In this document: positions 24,336-35,235 of the stretch, in pieces | Position numbering within the stretch: the stretch's first letter is position 1 | Layout: every line of letters begins with the position of its first letter | Source of the DNA: Archegozetes longisetosus | Taxonomy: Eukaryota; Arthropoda; Arachnida; Sarcoptiformes; Trhypochthoniidae | Direction: 5' to 3' | Assembly: GCA_018873245.2 (NCBI GenBank) | Contig: JAEMBT020000008.1 | Span: 3,024,001 to 3,088,000 of the forward strand | Length of the DNA stretch: 64,000 nt | Program-made: the position numbers and the translations under genes | The notes under the pieces: model-generated | Seen by the model: the letters and a program-made list of their open reading frames with translations, nothing else | What the model was told of the DNA's origin: nothing | Databases searched by the model: none

Positions 24336-26724
24336 TTATTTCTTACAACTCGGAAATTTTTTCCAATGAGAATTTCTTTCTAAAAATCCTAACCTTTGTC
24401 TTTTATAATTCAAGTTATTAATCCATTGCAATTCATTTGTATTTCTAAATTCAAAACTATTACTATATATCAATTTACAATAAATACGTTTAAAAAATTT
24501 ACCAATATTGATATCAGCGATTGATATTACACTCCATCCCAACCATAACCCAAATATGCTTCCCATATTTGAAATGAATTGCCAAATATCTATTTGAGGA
24601 TTATTTTCGTAATTATTTTGAATCGCATTATTAACATCAATCCCAACAATTGTTATGTTCTGATTCTTATTCAGTTTTCGTTTACTATATTTGAAATCAT
24701 AAAATATTTTAAAGCAATCATCCAAACAATATTTATCACAAAATTGATAAAACTTCTCATTATTTTCGAGGAAAATCGATTCATTGCATTTTGGTAATGA
24801 ACTAAATTCATTGACATCACTTGTATTGATACCATAATAATTTGGTATACTGGTAACACAATTGAATCTTGAGAATAGATTAGAAATACATTTTCTTTTA
24901 CAATCATATCCTGATTTGGGCTTTTGTCCAAAATTCCAGTTATTCGTATAATCAAAACAGTTCAATTTATTCTTTTGTGTTATAGTTTCATAAATGACAT
25001 CATAATGAAATCCTTTTGTTAATGTGATATAATTCGGTAAACTACTTAATGTATCCAGGTCATAGGCGCTGTGAATTGTTAGCAAAACATTCTTTTTCAT
25101 TAGATTAAAGTTTAATTTGAAAGTTGTTTCTGTATTCAAATCATTAATCAACGAATCATTTGTTGCAAAGTAACTGAAATAACTGAAACATTTTGTTGTT
25201 GGATATGAATTTTTGTTTATTTTGAGAACTTCATATGATGAACAGTCTGTTATCTTGTTGTTACCTTTTGAGATGATATTACATTGGATATGTCTTGAGC
25301 TATTGTCTTCTAATTTAAGATCTTCTGAACAAAAAGTGATTGCTGTTCTCATGTTGAATTTTTCATATTCGGGTAATGTTTTAATTGGAAAATTAATAAA
25401 GTTATAAAAAATGCAATATAATTGATATAAACAAAATAGAAAACAAGTTATGAAGAATATAGTATTCATGGCTTTCTTTAAATTAATCATAAAATAATGC
25501 CTTCGAATGAACTTTACTGAATAGTTTATAATGAAATTGAGGCTTATTATAGCGATTCCAAACCATAAATTAAAGATACCAGCGATTTGACAAATCAAAT
25601 CAATTAATTCTGTTTTCGGTTTGTGAATGTATTCGATTTCTGGCAAAGTCTTAAAGTTAAATAAGTATTGTGATGGACCGTTATGTGCATTAGTTTTCAG
25701 TACACTATATTCCCAATAATATTCCAAGCAATTAGGTCTACAATCTTTCAAACATTTGTCATCTTTGAATCGATTAGATTTACGAATAAATCGAGTCGAT
25801 TGGTTACTTCCTTTCATTCTATTATAATCTAATGAATTGATTGTTTGATAATATCCACGTAAAGCTTCACAACTTTTAAAGCATTGCTTTTGTGATAAAG
25901 TACCGAACTTATTATCTTCAGTTGTGCTGTACTTTCTACAATTTGTATCATAAGGTGGTCCTAATCTCTTAATTGTCGATTTCTTGAAAGTAATGTAATA
26001 GTCAAAGTCCATCAATTTGACAATCAAAGCATCATCTGATTTGTGATTCGGTTCACTGTACAAGTCGTGTACAATCACTTTTATTTTATTACCAATAAAA
26101 TGGGATTTAAATTTGTTATTGTAATTGTTTAGCATTATTGTTCCAAATTCGACAGAATGGAAAACTGGAGATATTATTTGTTTGTGATTCCAATTATGAG
26201 CTCCTATTCTACTGTTTATTGTAAAACATTTGGTCAAATCACTGGTGAGTGTTTGTAATATCTTCGATATATTGTTACAATACATAACATGATATGTATG
26301 TTCATATTTGGAGAAATAAGCTGGTGCATTATAGAAAAGACAAAGTACAGATTCGGGTAAAGATATATCATACAATTCTAAAGGGCTTAAGTTTTTTCTT
26401 GCGATGACAAAGTATTTTTGTACAAATTTCTTCTTAGTTCTTCTTTTGTTGTGTCGAAACATTAAATTTTTTAAAAGTTTTTAATTGAATTTTAATATCT
26501 GGAAATAATTTTCTGATGTAATTGGTTGAAATTCCTTGAAATGGTTGAGTACATAATGAAATAGCTGGTATTTCACTCAATTTTGGTGTTTCTACTTTAA
26601 CATTAATCAAAGTGCTATATTCTAAATAATCCATTAATTTTTCGCTGCATTGATATATTGAAATTATTATGAATATTATTAGAATAAACTTTTGCCTTAA
26701 CAACTCAAATATCGTTATCTTCAT
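24336..26724 (-). pseudogene. Tandem-dimer DEG/ENaC channel gene, copy A, frame-broken near the N-terminus
   Basis: Near-full copy of the 801-residue gene at 45879-48284. The first ~85 residues (from MKITIFELLRQKF at 26724, preferred because the other copies begin MK..IF) are in one frame. The remaining 700 residues lie in another. Compared with copy B, two single-base deletions fall around 26,415-26,455, in the segment that reads STQQKEEIRRDLYEKYFGIARKN in B. Both channel modules are otherwise present, including LWFGIAIISL (first module) and GSIFGLWLGWSVISI (second). The middle of the protein is almost identical to copy B, whereas the N-terminal ~90 and last ~60 residues are clearly more diverged, which suggests gene conversion. 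It could still be functional if the deletions are sequence errors. Confidence 0.85.
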
Positions 26725-26856
26725 TCTAAACCCTGGAGATATCATTTCTGATTCGTATTAATTTTTGGAAAATTAGGTTTTTAATTGTCTCTATTGACTA
26801 TCAATATCTCTATGAATTGGGTTTCATGACTATTCACTTTAACTGATATTAAATAA

Positions 26857-26893
26857 CTTACAATCAATTTAGTTCGCTTCATATTTATATCAA
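26857..26893 (-). promoter_or_regulatory. Conserved upstream block of DEG/ENaC copy A
   Basis: Read on the gene strand, the block ATATGAAGCGAACTAAATTG (with flanking bases) recurs about 120-145 bp upstream of the start codon in copies A, B and C. Surrounding sequence is less conserved. The A+T-rich left part resembles a weak TATA box. Its role as core promoter is inference. Confidence 0.35.
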
Positions 26894-29174
26894 TTCTATT
26901 TTTATCAAGTTATTTTGTGACCTGTAAGTAAATAATAATGTATTGTGTGCTAAATGCAATTTAATAGAAAAACTAATTAAGAACTTGTATCCTTTATTAA
27001 TTCGAGCTCCATATGTACTCTAAATGTTTACATTTGTTATTAAAATAAGATATAACGAATATTATCTCATGAATAACAATTTTTTAATTAAACGTTTTCT
27101 ATATTTATATGATTTATGATACCATTTAATTTGAATAATATACCAGAAAACTTAATAACATTCAATAGTAATAACAAGAAAATAGTTTCTATATCAACCT
27201 TCTTGTGATTGGTACCATTTTTTGTTAAATGATTAATAACGTAATAACTTCAAAATAATTTTTTATCCTTAGATTTAAACTTGAATCCGATTCAAGTTAA
27301 AATATTATCTTTTTGACTTTCTATTCTTTAGAATCAAACTTTATTCTGCTGGTATATAGATATTATCATGTAATCAGATAGTCTGCAACCCAATATTTCT
27401 AAAATCAAAATCGAACTAAAGAATAAGGAACTAGATCAAATTTAGTAGGTACTTCTGATATTTCCATGACTGTATATGAGTCGGTATGTATCTTTAATTC
27501 ATTGTATCTAATAAGCTAATGCGTATGGGCCGCTAATTCTTTCAAACTTCATCTCTATGAGTACTAAATATGATGTGAGTTTCATTAAAATCTGAAATTG
27601 TCACTGGGAATCTTCAATTGTTAATAATATTCGATGATATTAACAGAAAAATCGTTTCTATGTCAATGTTCTTGTGATCCGTACCATTTTTGTTGAACTG
27701 GATTTGTAATTTGTTTGATTATTACGTTTGATATTCTATAAGTTTGTTGATGTCTTCGATATGCTAATATGGTTTGATTGAAAGCATGCTATGAAATGGA
27801 TCACTTCAGGTTACTTTCGAAGATTTTTTCGGTTATTAGTATAAATATCTGTTTTATCAATTTTTTCATTTTAATCTATATGAGAATTTCGTACAATAAG
27901 AACTTATTTATCCAATACATATTTCATATTTTAATTTATTTCATTCGAAATGCAAAACATTATCGATCAAAACTAAAGAGAAATAAATGATATTCTGTTT
28001 ACATTCATATGTATTATATTATTTCTCACCAAAGTTACGAGCCAATCTGAGAAAACATATTGATTCTGTAGTAACTTTAAAATATCTTTTCTATTTTTAG
28101 GTTAAAACTTGAATTCGATGTAAATTAAGATTTCTTTGCTTTTCTTTAGAATTAATCTTAATTCTGCTGACATATAGATGATATCACTTAGTCAGATACT
28201 TAATCCGCAACCTATTTTCCCTCATAAAGATTATAAGGTACCGGACATAATTATCTGTAATTTATAGATTACACTTTACCGCATCGAAAAGTCATTATTT
28301 TTTAAGTTTACGTATATTATAATGTATTAACTAAAACCTTACTAAATGCTTTGTCATGTTCAAGCACTTTCTAAGCAAACCATACTATGCAGCGAGAAAA
28401 TAGAAACAATGTCCATATTTTATACAATTTTGGAATAACAGATTTGAGATCGCAAAACGGATAAATATTCCATATTCTACTGTTTGTCAGATAATTGCCA
28501 AAAAATCGAGATAAACCTGTTGAATACATGGCTGAAGCTGGACTCCGTTAATGTAATGATATTAAAGAAAAATTTTATGGACAAAAAAAAGAGAAATTTT
28601 GTAAATGCATCTTTAAACATTTGAAGAATGGTTAAGAATTAAGTAATTAGAATAAAATAAATTTTATATCTTTTTAAGGTGTAAAGTTTTCGTGTTTAGT
28701 TTTTAAAAATGATAGCTTTATTTGAAGTTCACTGTTTGCCTACTAAAATGAAAACTAAAGATACATTCGATTAAAATTTGTATATAAGGAGTAGAAATGC
28801 AATAAAACAGGTAATTGACCAGAAAGAGTCAGGCTTCTGGCGACTTTAAAAGATTTTAATCCCCTGCTATTTTAATCCTTATAAGGTCAATATTTGAAAT
28901 CTTTTCACCTGTTAACTCTAAATATAAAATAAATACAAAAACTTGGGAAAAATTATTGCTAGACCAAACTGCAATCGACATAAAATTTTTAGTTAAACCA
29001 TCTTTTAATAAATAGAAAATAATCTGAATCTATTCCTTTACATAGGTATTGAAATTTTATTCATAATAAATTACATCTAACTTAATAGGACAGATACTTC
29101 GGATACAATAAACTTGCAAAATTTGTTTTATTTTATTAAATTTTAAGCTTATTTTAAATGATAAACATCTAGTT
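26894..29174. other. A+T-rich intergenic region
   Basis: No complete gene. At about 28,445-28,520 the plus strand has a short open piece (IAKRINIPYSTVCQIIAKK) that looks like the helix-turn-helix of a Tc1-type transposase, suggesting a very old element. The sequence to about 27,150 is related to the upstream region of copy C (near 56,270), another trace of the duplicated unit. Confidence 0.35.
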
Positions 29175-30855
29175 CTATAGTTCTTGTTTTAAATATGAAG
29201 TATTTCTTCTAAACTCAAAAACGTTTGATGATGAACTCAATCCTTCGTCAGTTTTCACTTGAACCTTGAAGAAATAATTGATATTCGGCTCGAGATCCTT
29301 CAATTGCGCACTTGTTACATCGCCCTTCACAAATTCTATATCCCATTTCAGATTAGGTAAATGAGCATTTTTCGAATAGAATATATAATAGCCATTGATT
29401 TGGCCATTAGGTTCCTTAGGCGGTGACCATATGAGTGTTACTACAGTTGGATCATATGTGGAAGGCTCCACGCCTATTATGCTTGGTGTACTGGTAGATT
29501 GAGATTTAATTGGTGATGGGTTTGTTGTCGATGATTTTGATTGTTCATTGTTATCTGATTTATTTTTAGCGTCAAGTTTAGTTGTAAACCCCTCATCAAC
29601 TAGTGCTTGTTTGGTATTGAATCTTGCAAGACTTGATGTAATCGGTCCCAATCCTTCACTAGTTTTGACTTGCATCTTGATAAAATAGGTACTTCTAGGT
29701 GAGAGATTATCCAACTCTCCATTTGTTACGTCACCATCAATATATATCTTTTCCCATTTTTCATCAGGAAAATTTATATCTGGAGAGTAAAAGATGTAGT
29801 AACCTATTATTTTACCTTTCGGTTTAGTGGGTGGCAAAAAATACAAAATAGCTTTGGTGGGATCAGTTAAAAGCTCCACTTTAGTAATCTTTGGAGTTGC
29901 GAAATATTGAGATTTGATCCCATCTGGTTTTGACTTAACCTCTTCATCAATTGGTCCTTCTCTGGTGGTGAATCTAACAAGACTAGATTGCGATAGTCCC
30001 AAACCTTGATCGGTTTTTACCTGCATCTTGACGAAGTACGTGCTCCCAAGTGAGAGATTGTCTAACACTCCACTCGTAACATCACCGTCAATATATATCT
30101 TGTCCCATTTCTCATCAGGTAAAGTGACATTTTTAGAGTAAAAGACGTAGTAACCTTTTATTTCTCCTTTCGGTTCACTGGGTGGTAGAAAATGTAGAAC
30201 GACTTTCCTGGGATCGTTAGAATATACCAATTTAGATATCTTTGGAACAGCGAAAGATTTCATTACAGTTGTCTTAAACTCTTCAGCTTGTGATGCAGGA
30301 CTCAATTCTTGACCAATTCTCGCTTTGATCTTAAAGAAATAGTTGGTATCAGGAGACAATCCATCCACTATGGTTGTAGTGACATCACTCTTAACCTCCT
30401 TCTTAATCCATTTTCGATCGTTTAGCGTCTTATTTTTGGAGTATAGTACAATATAACTGATAATTTTTTGGTCAGCTTGTTTAGGTGGCAACCATCGAAT
30501 AGTAATGACAGTTGAATTTTGATCATCGGGTTCAATCTTGAGAATCTTTGGTGTAGCAAAAGATTGCGTAGAATTTAAATTAGAGACGAAGGCAATTAAA
30601 AAAGTTAACAAGATATTAGTGAGGCGTAGTATCTATGAAAGAAAACAATCTTTTATTTAGAAAAACGTTAATTCACTAAAATTAACTGTGTCTATAATAA
30701 CGACCATAAATAATTGAATTGACTACTGAAATTACTACATATTGAATTCTAATTAATAAATTGATTACTGTTTAGCTTCAATCATTTTAACGATATTGTA
30801 CATAATATATTAAATTAATACAAATACAATTATTTACCTGCATTTTGTTTATCAT
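29175..30855 (-). CDS. Secreted protein with four fibronectin type III domains
   Basis: Two exons: 30838-30855 (ATG at 30855, six codons) and 29175-30632, joined in phase 0 across a 205-bp GT-AG intron, giving 491 residues. The joined N-terminus MINKMQILRLTNILLTFL is a typical signal peptide; without the first exon the long frame has only a TTG start. Four FN3 domains follow at about residues 32-125, 131-225, 252-345 and 385-478. Each has the WLPP/FLPP strand, GYYxFYSK and a YFxKxQVKT near its end. A Ser/Thr/Asn-rich linker precedes the fourth. Domains two and three are close duplicates. The strand pattern (GYYIFYS....P..KW....I.GDVT) resembles FN3 domains of DCC/neogenin/Frazzled, but there are no Ig domains and no membrane segment. 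It is probably a secreted or matrix protein; the ligand is unknown. Confidence 0.85.
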
Positions 30856-33270
30856 AAGACGTCATACCTTGTTTATTGCATTTATATAACGCAATAATAA
30901 AATGAGAGATATCAAGTACATAGGATGTCTGAATTGAAAGCTGTATAAAGGGAATCTCTATGTAATGCAAATAGTTTTCAGAAATTTCGAGTACATATGT
31001 TACGTGTTTAGAACTCGATATCGTTGTCGCGAACTAATATATTTAATGAATTTGTAAGTATTAAATAAGAATATTTATTGTTAATTTAGTAAACAATGTA
31101 TAGATAAAGTTAGCAATATACTATTAGTTTCTTAAAGATAGAGACCTTAGGCCTATGTAACCTGTGTACTTAAAACCTCGAATAGAAAATAACGAATAAC
31201 TTGAAAGAAAGACTGGAAGTGGCTAAAAGCCTAAATAATAAAGTAATAAGTGGAAAAATGCGTTGAAAATTTGTTAATACAATTTGTTAAAGTTATGTAA
31301 ATTTGGTAGTTGTACAAAATGCTTTCGATGAAGCTTTTAGAAGTTATTTGGTTAAATATACTGACACAATAAAGAAAAGCAACACACAACGAACACATAA
31401 TACACAATGAATACATACTACTCAAACCAACACAAAGTACAAACAACATAACACAAAAGCTTTTCATCGTCTACTAAACACTAATGGTCGGTACAACTAA
31501 GTCGTGCTGACTTTTTACTAACATGCACGTGTATGTAAGGGAGCTTTATTCCATGAGCTCCTCAGTTAAAGTTTTGGAATAAAGCTGTTTACGTCAAGTG
31601 AAGCATAACTTTTTCCTTCCTCTTTATCTTTTCTCTACCCCACTCAGAACGTGACCGTTCGCGGCATAGGCGATTGTATATCCGAGGATATTCTCCCGGA
31701 AAACCTCTGTGGCTCATAGGCGGGGTTTCGAGTTTCCGTTTCAATGCAATCAAAAAGTTGAGTAAAGGTACTCTAACAAATAGTGAAAGTAAAAAACAAA
31801 GTAAAGTATATAAATAATTTGAGAATAAGTGCATTCAAGTCAAGGCACATCTATACTTTCAACAACTTCTTTATACGTTGTTGGTTCCAAAATATTGTAT
31901 AAAATCTTTTAAATTGAGTTGCAACAGCTAAATTAAACTTAACAAATCTAAATTGAATTAGAGTAAACAAAGAAAAAATATGAACTTTAAAATTTCTAAA
32001 TATCCTAATCCTGACACTGATCCCTATTCCTAAACTAGTGTCCTGAGCACAAATTCGGTGAGTCCAAGTCTATTCTGGCTGGGTTTTCATTGGATTTATG
32101 CGTATGATACCAATTCCTGATTGGATTAAAGTAACTCTCTGTCTAAAATTTATATAAAAGGCCTCAGAAATTAATAGAACCAATTCAACTTCTGCTCATA
32201 AAGTGCTGTTAATTTTATTTCAACTTTTTATAAATACTTTTGGCCCCTTTTCAGACTTAGTTGCTGTAATATTTTTTGTCAAGCGTTCTCAACAATTCTC
32301 CCCTTTACAAACAAGAAACATGCACAAGCACATTTTCGCCCTGTAAGAGCAAACGCTGCGACTGGTCTTCGGAGGTACGCATCGGTGACCAACTCACGTT
32401 CTCAGCTCTCGCTCCGCATTAAAGCATTACAGCCACAAGCGCTTCGAAACCGTGAGCCTGAGAAGTAAGAATCAGTCTTATATATCGCCCAGCAACCATT
32501 TCTTTGGCGACGTCACAAAATAATTTTACTTATGTACTGATATAAAGAATAAAGATATTTTATCTTCTTTTTGCACAATTTAAAATATTTAATCACAATG
32601 CACTGAATAGCATAATAAACCAAAGGTTTTCACAGACGGAGTCCTAAAAGTATTACTTTCGAAATTTCAAAAACCAAAAGGTTCTTCATTTAATATCCAT
32701 GTATCTGCAGTTATATCGCACCTAATGAGTAAACCAACTAAAAGGTTTTCGTTGAAGAAAGAATTATATAATTATTAACTTCTAAGAATTCAACAAGTTC
32801 CGTAAACAAATGAGAATCACTTTTATTATTTCGTATATATTTTGTTTAATATATTTTAGGTTGAACCAAAAGTCTTTACCAGCTTTATTTTTCAAATATT
32901 TCAAAACAGTAAAAGATACTAAAGGTTGTTTTTTATCATCAGATGAACATGTTATTCACCTATAATTAAGATCGTTTACTAGGGATCAGGCAACAAGTTA
33001 ATACCAAAATATTCTTGATTCTGGTTAATCACCCCGAATTGTACCATATGAGTTTCCTTCAAAAGTCCTTTTAAAAAAGTGCTTTTTTTTATTTTAGACT
33101 TTTATGCAAACTATTGCATCCAAGGTTGATTTGCGATTTTACTTGGCGTATCCCCCGATAACATATAATGCCCTTATTTTTCACTTCTAATGTTGCCATG
33201 TTACACTTTCAGGAAGTTTTGTCAAAAAAATTTCCCAATATTAAAATAAAAATAATGATGATAATTATGT
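30856..33270. other. Intergenic region with two locally G+C-richer patches
   Basis: No gene that I can support. The patches at about 31,610-31,750 and 32,280-32,520 are richer in G+C than their surroundings and may be fragments of old elements, but I found no ends or protein family. The open frame at 31231-31467 is low-complexity (repeated TGTGTT) and is not called. The frame at 31589-31834 has no recognisable domain. Confidence 0.35.
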
Positions 33271-34898
33271 GGGGTTCACTCTAGAATAGGCCCGCCTCAG
33301 AATCGTCATGAAATCAAGCCCTTTAGTCGTTTTCGACGCCGTAGAATCCATTTCTGGCGGTCCCAGACGTCGGAAATCAATACTTCCGGTTCTACTTTTC
33401 ACACTTTTTCTGCCATTTTTCGTGTTCCCTGTGGCCGGCTGGTCCCATTAAAGCTGTTTCCAATAAACTAGACACCAATCTTGTCACAGAAAAATTGCTC
33501 AATTAGCTCATTTCTAGTCTGACTCTAGTCGGAGATGGATGCAAGGACCAAACCGCGAAAACATCAAAACCAGAGCCATGTTCGCCGAACCCGGAGGATA
33601 CCGCGTGGAGGTGGGGTTGGGTTTTATCCACCTTGGTCAGTTTTTTTTCACCGGGATGACCTTGCCTACCCGAGGCCTTGAAAAAAGGCGGCTTTAGCGC
33701 CATACGCCTCATTAAAGCGCCTGCAGCCCCTGAGCAACTAGATCATCTCTGCGAATGGATCGGCACCGCGACGTTTCAAGTCACGTTGCCAAAGATATTC
33801 ACAGAGATGGTTACGCAGGGTCTCTTTCGGCACGCCACCTCAGCAAATATGGCGCTTCATTGCACGCAAGGACGACTCGATGCGCTGGGTATTCGCTCAG
33901 GTGTTAGGGTCAACGAGGTGGCATGAGTGGTTAACTGTGAGGTGATTGAATCCTCGGGTATCCAGTCCACCATAGAATTTCCAGCAGTCCGTCATTACTG
34001 TTGTTCCTGCCTCAACATGTTGGTCAATCATGGCCAATAATGTCGCGGCGCCCCGACGGTTTTCCGGACACACCTCAATCCTAAGGTCCCCGGTGTGGAC
34101 ATCAATGATACCCAACACTCAAGTTCCCTGGACCAGACGCCCACGGTTATACTTTCGGCGGCCGATCATGGCCTTAGCGACCTCGACCAGCGAACCCGCG
34201 CCACCCATCTTGCTGTCATTCACCCGAGCGTCAACCCATTGGACGCAGGCGTCTCGTCAGGTTTCATACCAGCTGGCGACTGTGGCCGATGACACTTGGC
34301 CGTCGCCTGTGCTAGTCTCGCGAATGGCCCTCTCGTAAGAGAAGCCATGAACGAAACAGTAAATGAGTAGAAGGGACTGTCCTAAGGACAGTCTCGACTC
34401 CTCGAATACCGTCGCCGCTCACAAGAGAGACCTCCTTGGCGCGCTTGCGATACTGCCACCGCATGCCCACTGCAGTGACAGCCCGCTTGCTCGAAAGTGT
34501 CATATCTCTACGACACTTTGAGCAAGCACGAGTCTCGGGCAAGAGCCCGACTCGCTGGCACCACTGCAGACAAGCTTCGGGCTCGTCCACACCACATTCG
34601 CCCACTAATCTTCTGATGTTGTACACGCCGTACATCCCTGACTAGAGCTAGACTAGAAATGACCTAATACAGCAGTTTTCAGTGACAGGGGCTGTGTCGT
34701 ATTTATCGGTAATGCCTTAAATCGGTCCCGTCATATCAAAAGAAGGTCGAGAAGACCGAATAGAGTTCGAAAAGTCGAACCGGAAGTCTTGATTTCCGAC
34801 ATCTGGGCCTGGAAGAAATGGATTCTACGACGGCGAAAACCACTAGAAAACCCGATTTGAAGACGATCCGGAGGTGAGCCTATTCTAAAGTATACCCC
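33271..34898 (-). mobile_element. Merlin-type DNA transposon with long terminal inverted repeats
   Basis: A 1,628-bp G+C-rich block in A+T-rich DNA. Left end GGGGTTCACTCTAGAATAGG at 33271 matches the complement of the right end, GGGGTATACTTTAGAATAGG, ending at 34898. The similarity continues inward for about 130-140 bp on each side. Merlin elements (IS1595-like) start with GG and encode a DDE enzyme, as seen here. The last 15 bp are repeated in tandem just outside (TATACCCCATTTTTA). No 8-9 bp target duplication is clear, so the insertion is not recent. Confidence 0.85.
33735..34635 (-). pseudogene. Merlin/IS1595-type transposase, degraded
   Basis: The DDE transposase of the Merlin element, which in intact form would cut and move DNA between the repeats. 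The minus-strand order is an N-terminal Cys-containing part (34312-34635; ACSKCRRDM), then GRRKYNRGRLVQG, then VLGIIDVHTGDLRIE, then TDCWKFYGGLDTRGF, VNHSCHLVDPNT, ANTQRIESSLRAMKRH and KETLRNHLCEYLWQR. These are the canonical IS1595/Merlin blocks. It is broken. In-frame TGA codons interrupt it (one in place of the usual Trp before VLGIID, one just before NTQRIE). The first catalytic block, normally VDE before GRRKYNRG, reads VAKAMI, so the first Asp appears lost. The middle Asp and the Glu of RIE remain. Confidence 0.85.
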
Positions 34899-35235
34899 AT
34901 TTTTATATACCCCATTTTTAATATCTCGCTCTTTAGAACCAGCTTTAAGAAAATATACAATTAAATTTCTCGTATTTAGTAATTGGTTGATCTCCAGTGA
35001 TTATTATTTAGAAAATTAATTTTATTAATTATTGAAAAAATTGTTGTACTTATTTATTGCTATAAAATGCCTACTTATTTTATGTTTGTAACATAAAATA
35101 CACTTTACTTATCAATGATTTAAAGTTCTTTTAAAATTTTTCATTTCTATTATTACAACTATTAGAATATCAAAATTTTAAGTTTTAATAATAATCAGTT
35201 GTTTTTCATGCTCCAACGGCCTTATCTGTACTTTG
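34899..35235. other. A+T-rich spacer downstream of the LRR gene
   Basis: Lies between the Merlin element and the stop codon of the LRR-repeat gene and probably holds that gene's 3' UTR. Nothing else seen. Confidence 0.4.

Noticed and set aside
24579-24797. Antisense frames conserved in all channel copies (also 46137-46355 and others)
   Set aside because: They mirror conserved sense coding sequence; conservation is explained by the channel gene on the other strand.
31231-31467. Cys-rich minus-strand frame that looks like a secreted peptide
   Set aside because: It comes from a low-complexity TGTGTT-rich tract, with no gene-like composition or splice context.
32280-32530. G+C-richer patch considered as a solo LTR
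   Set aside because: No matching ends, target duplication, primer site or second copy could be seen.
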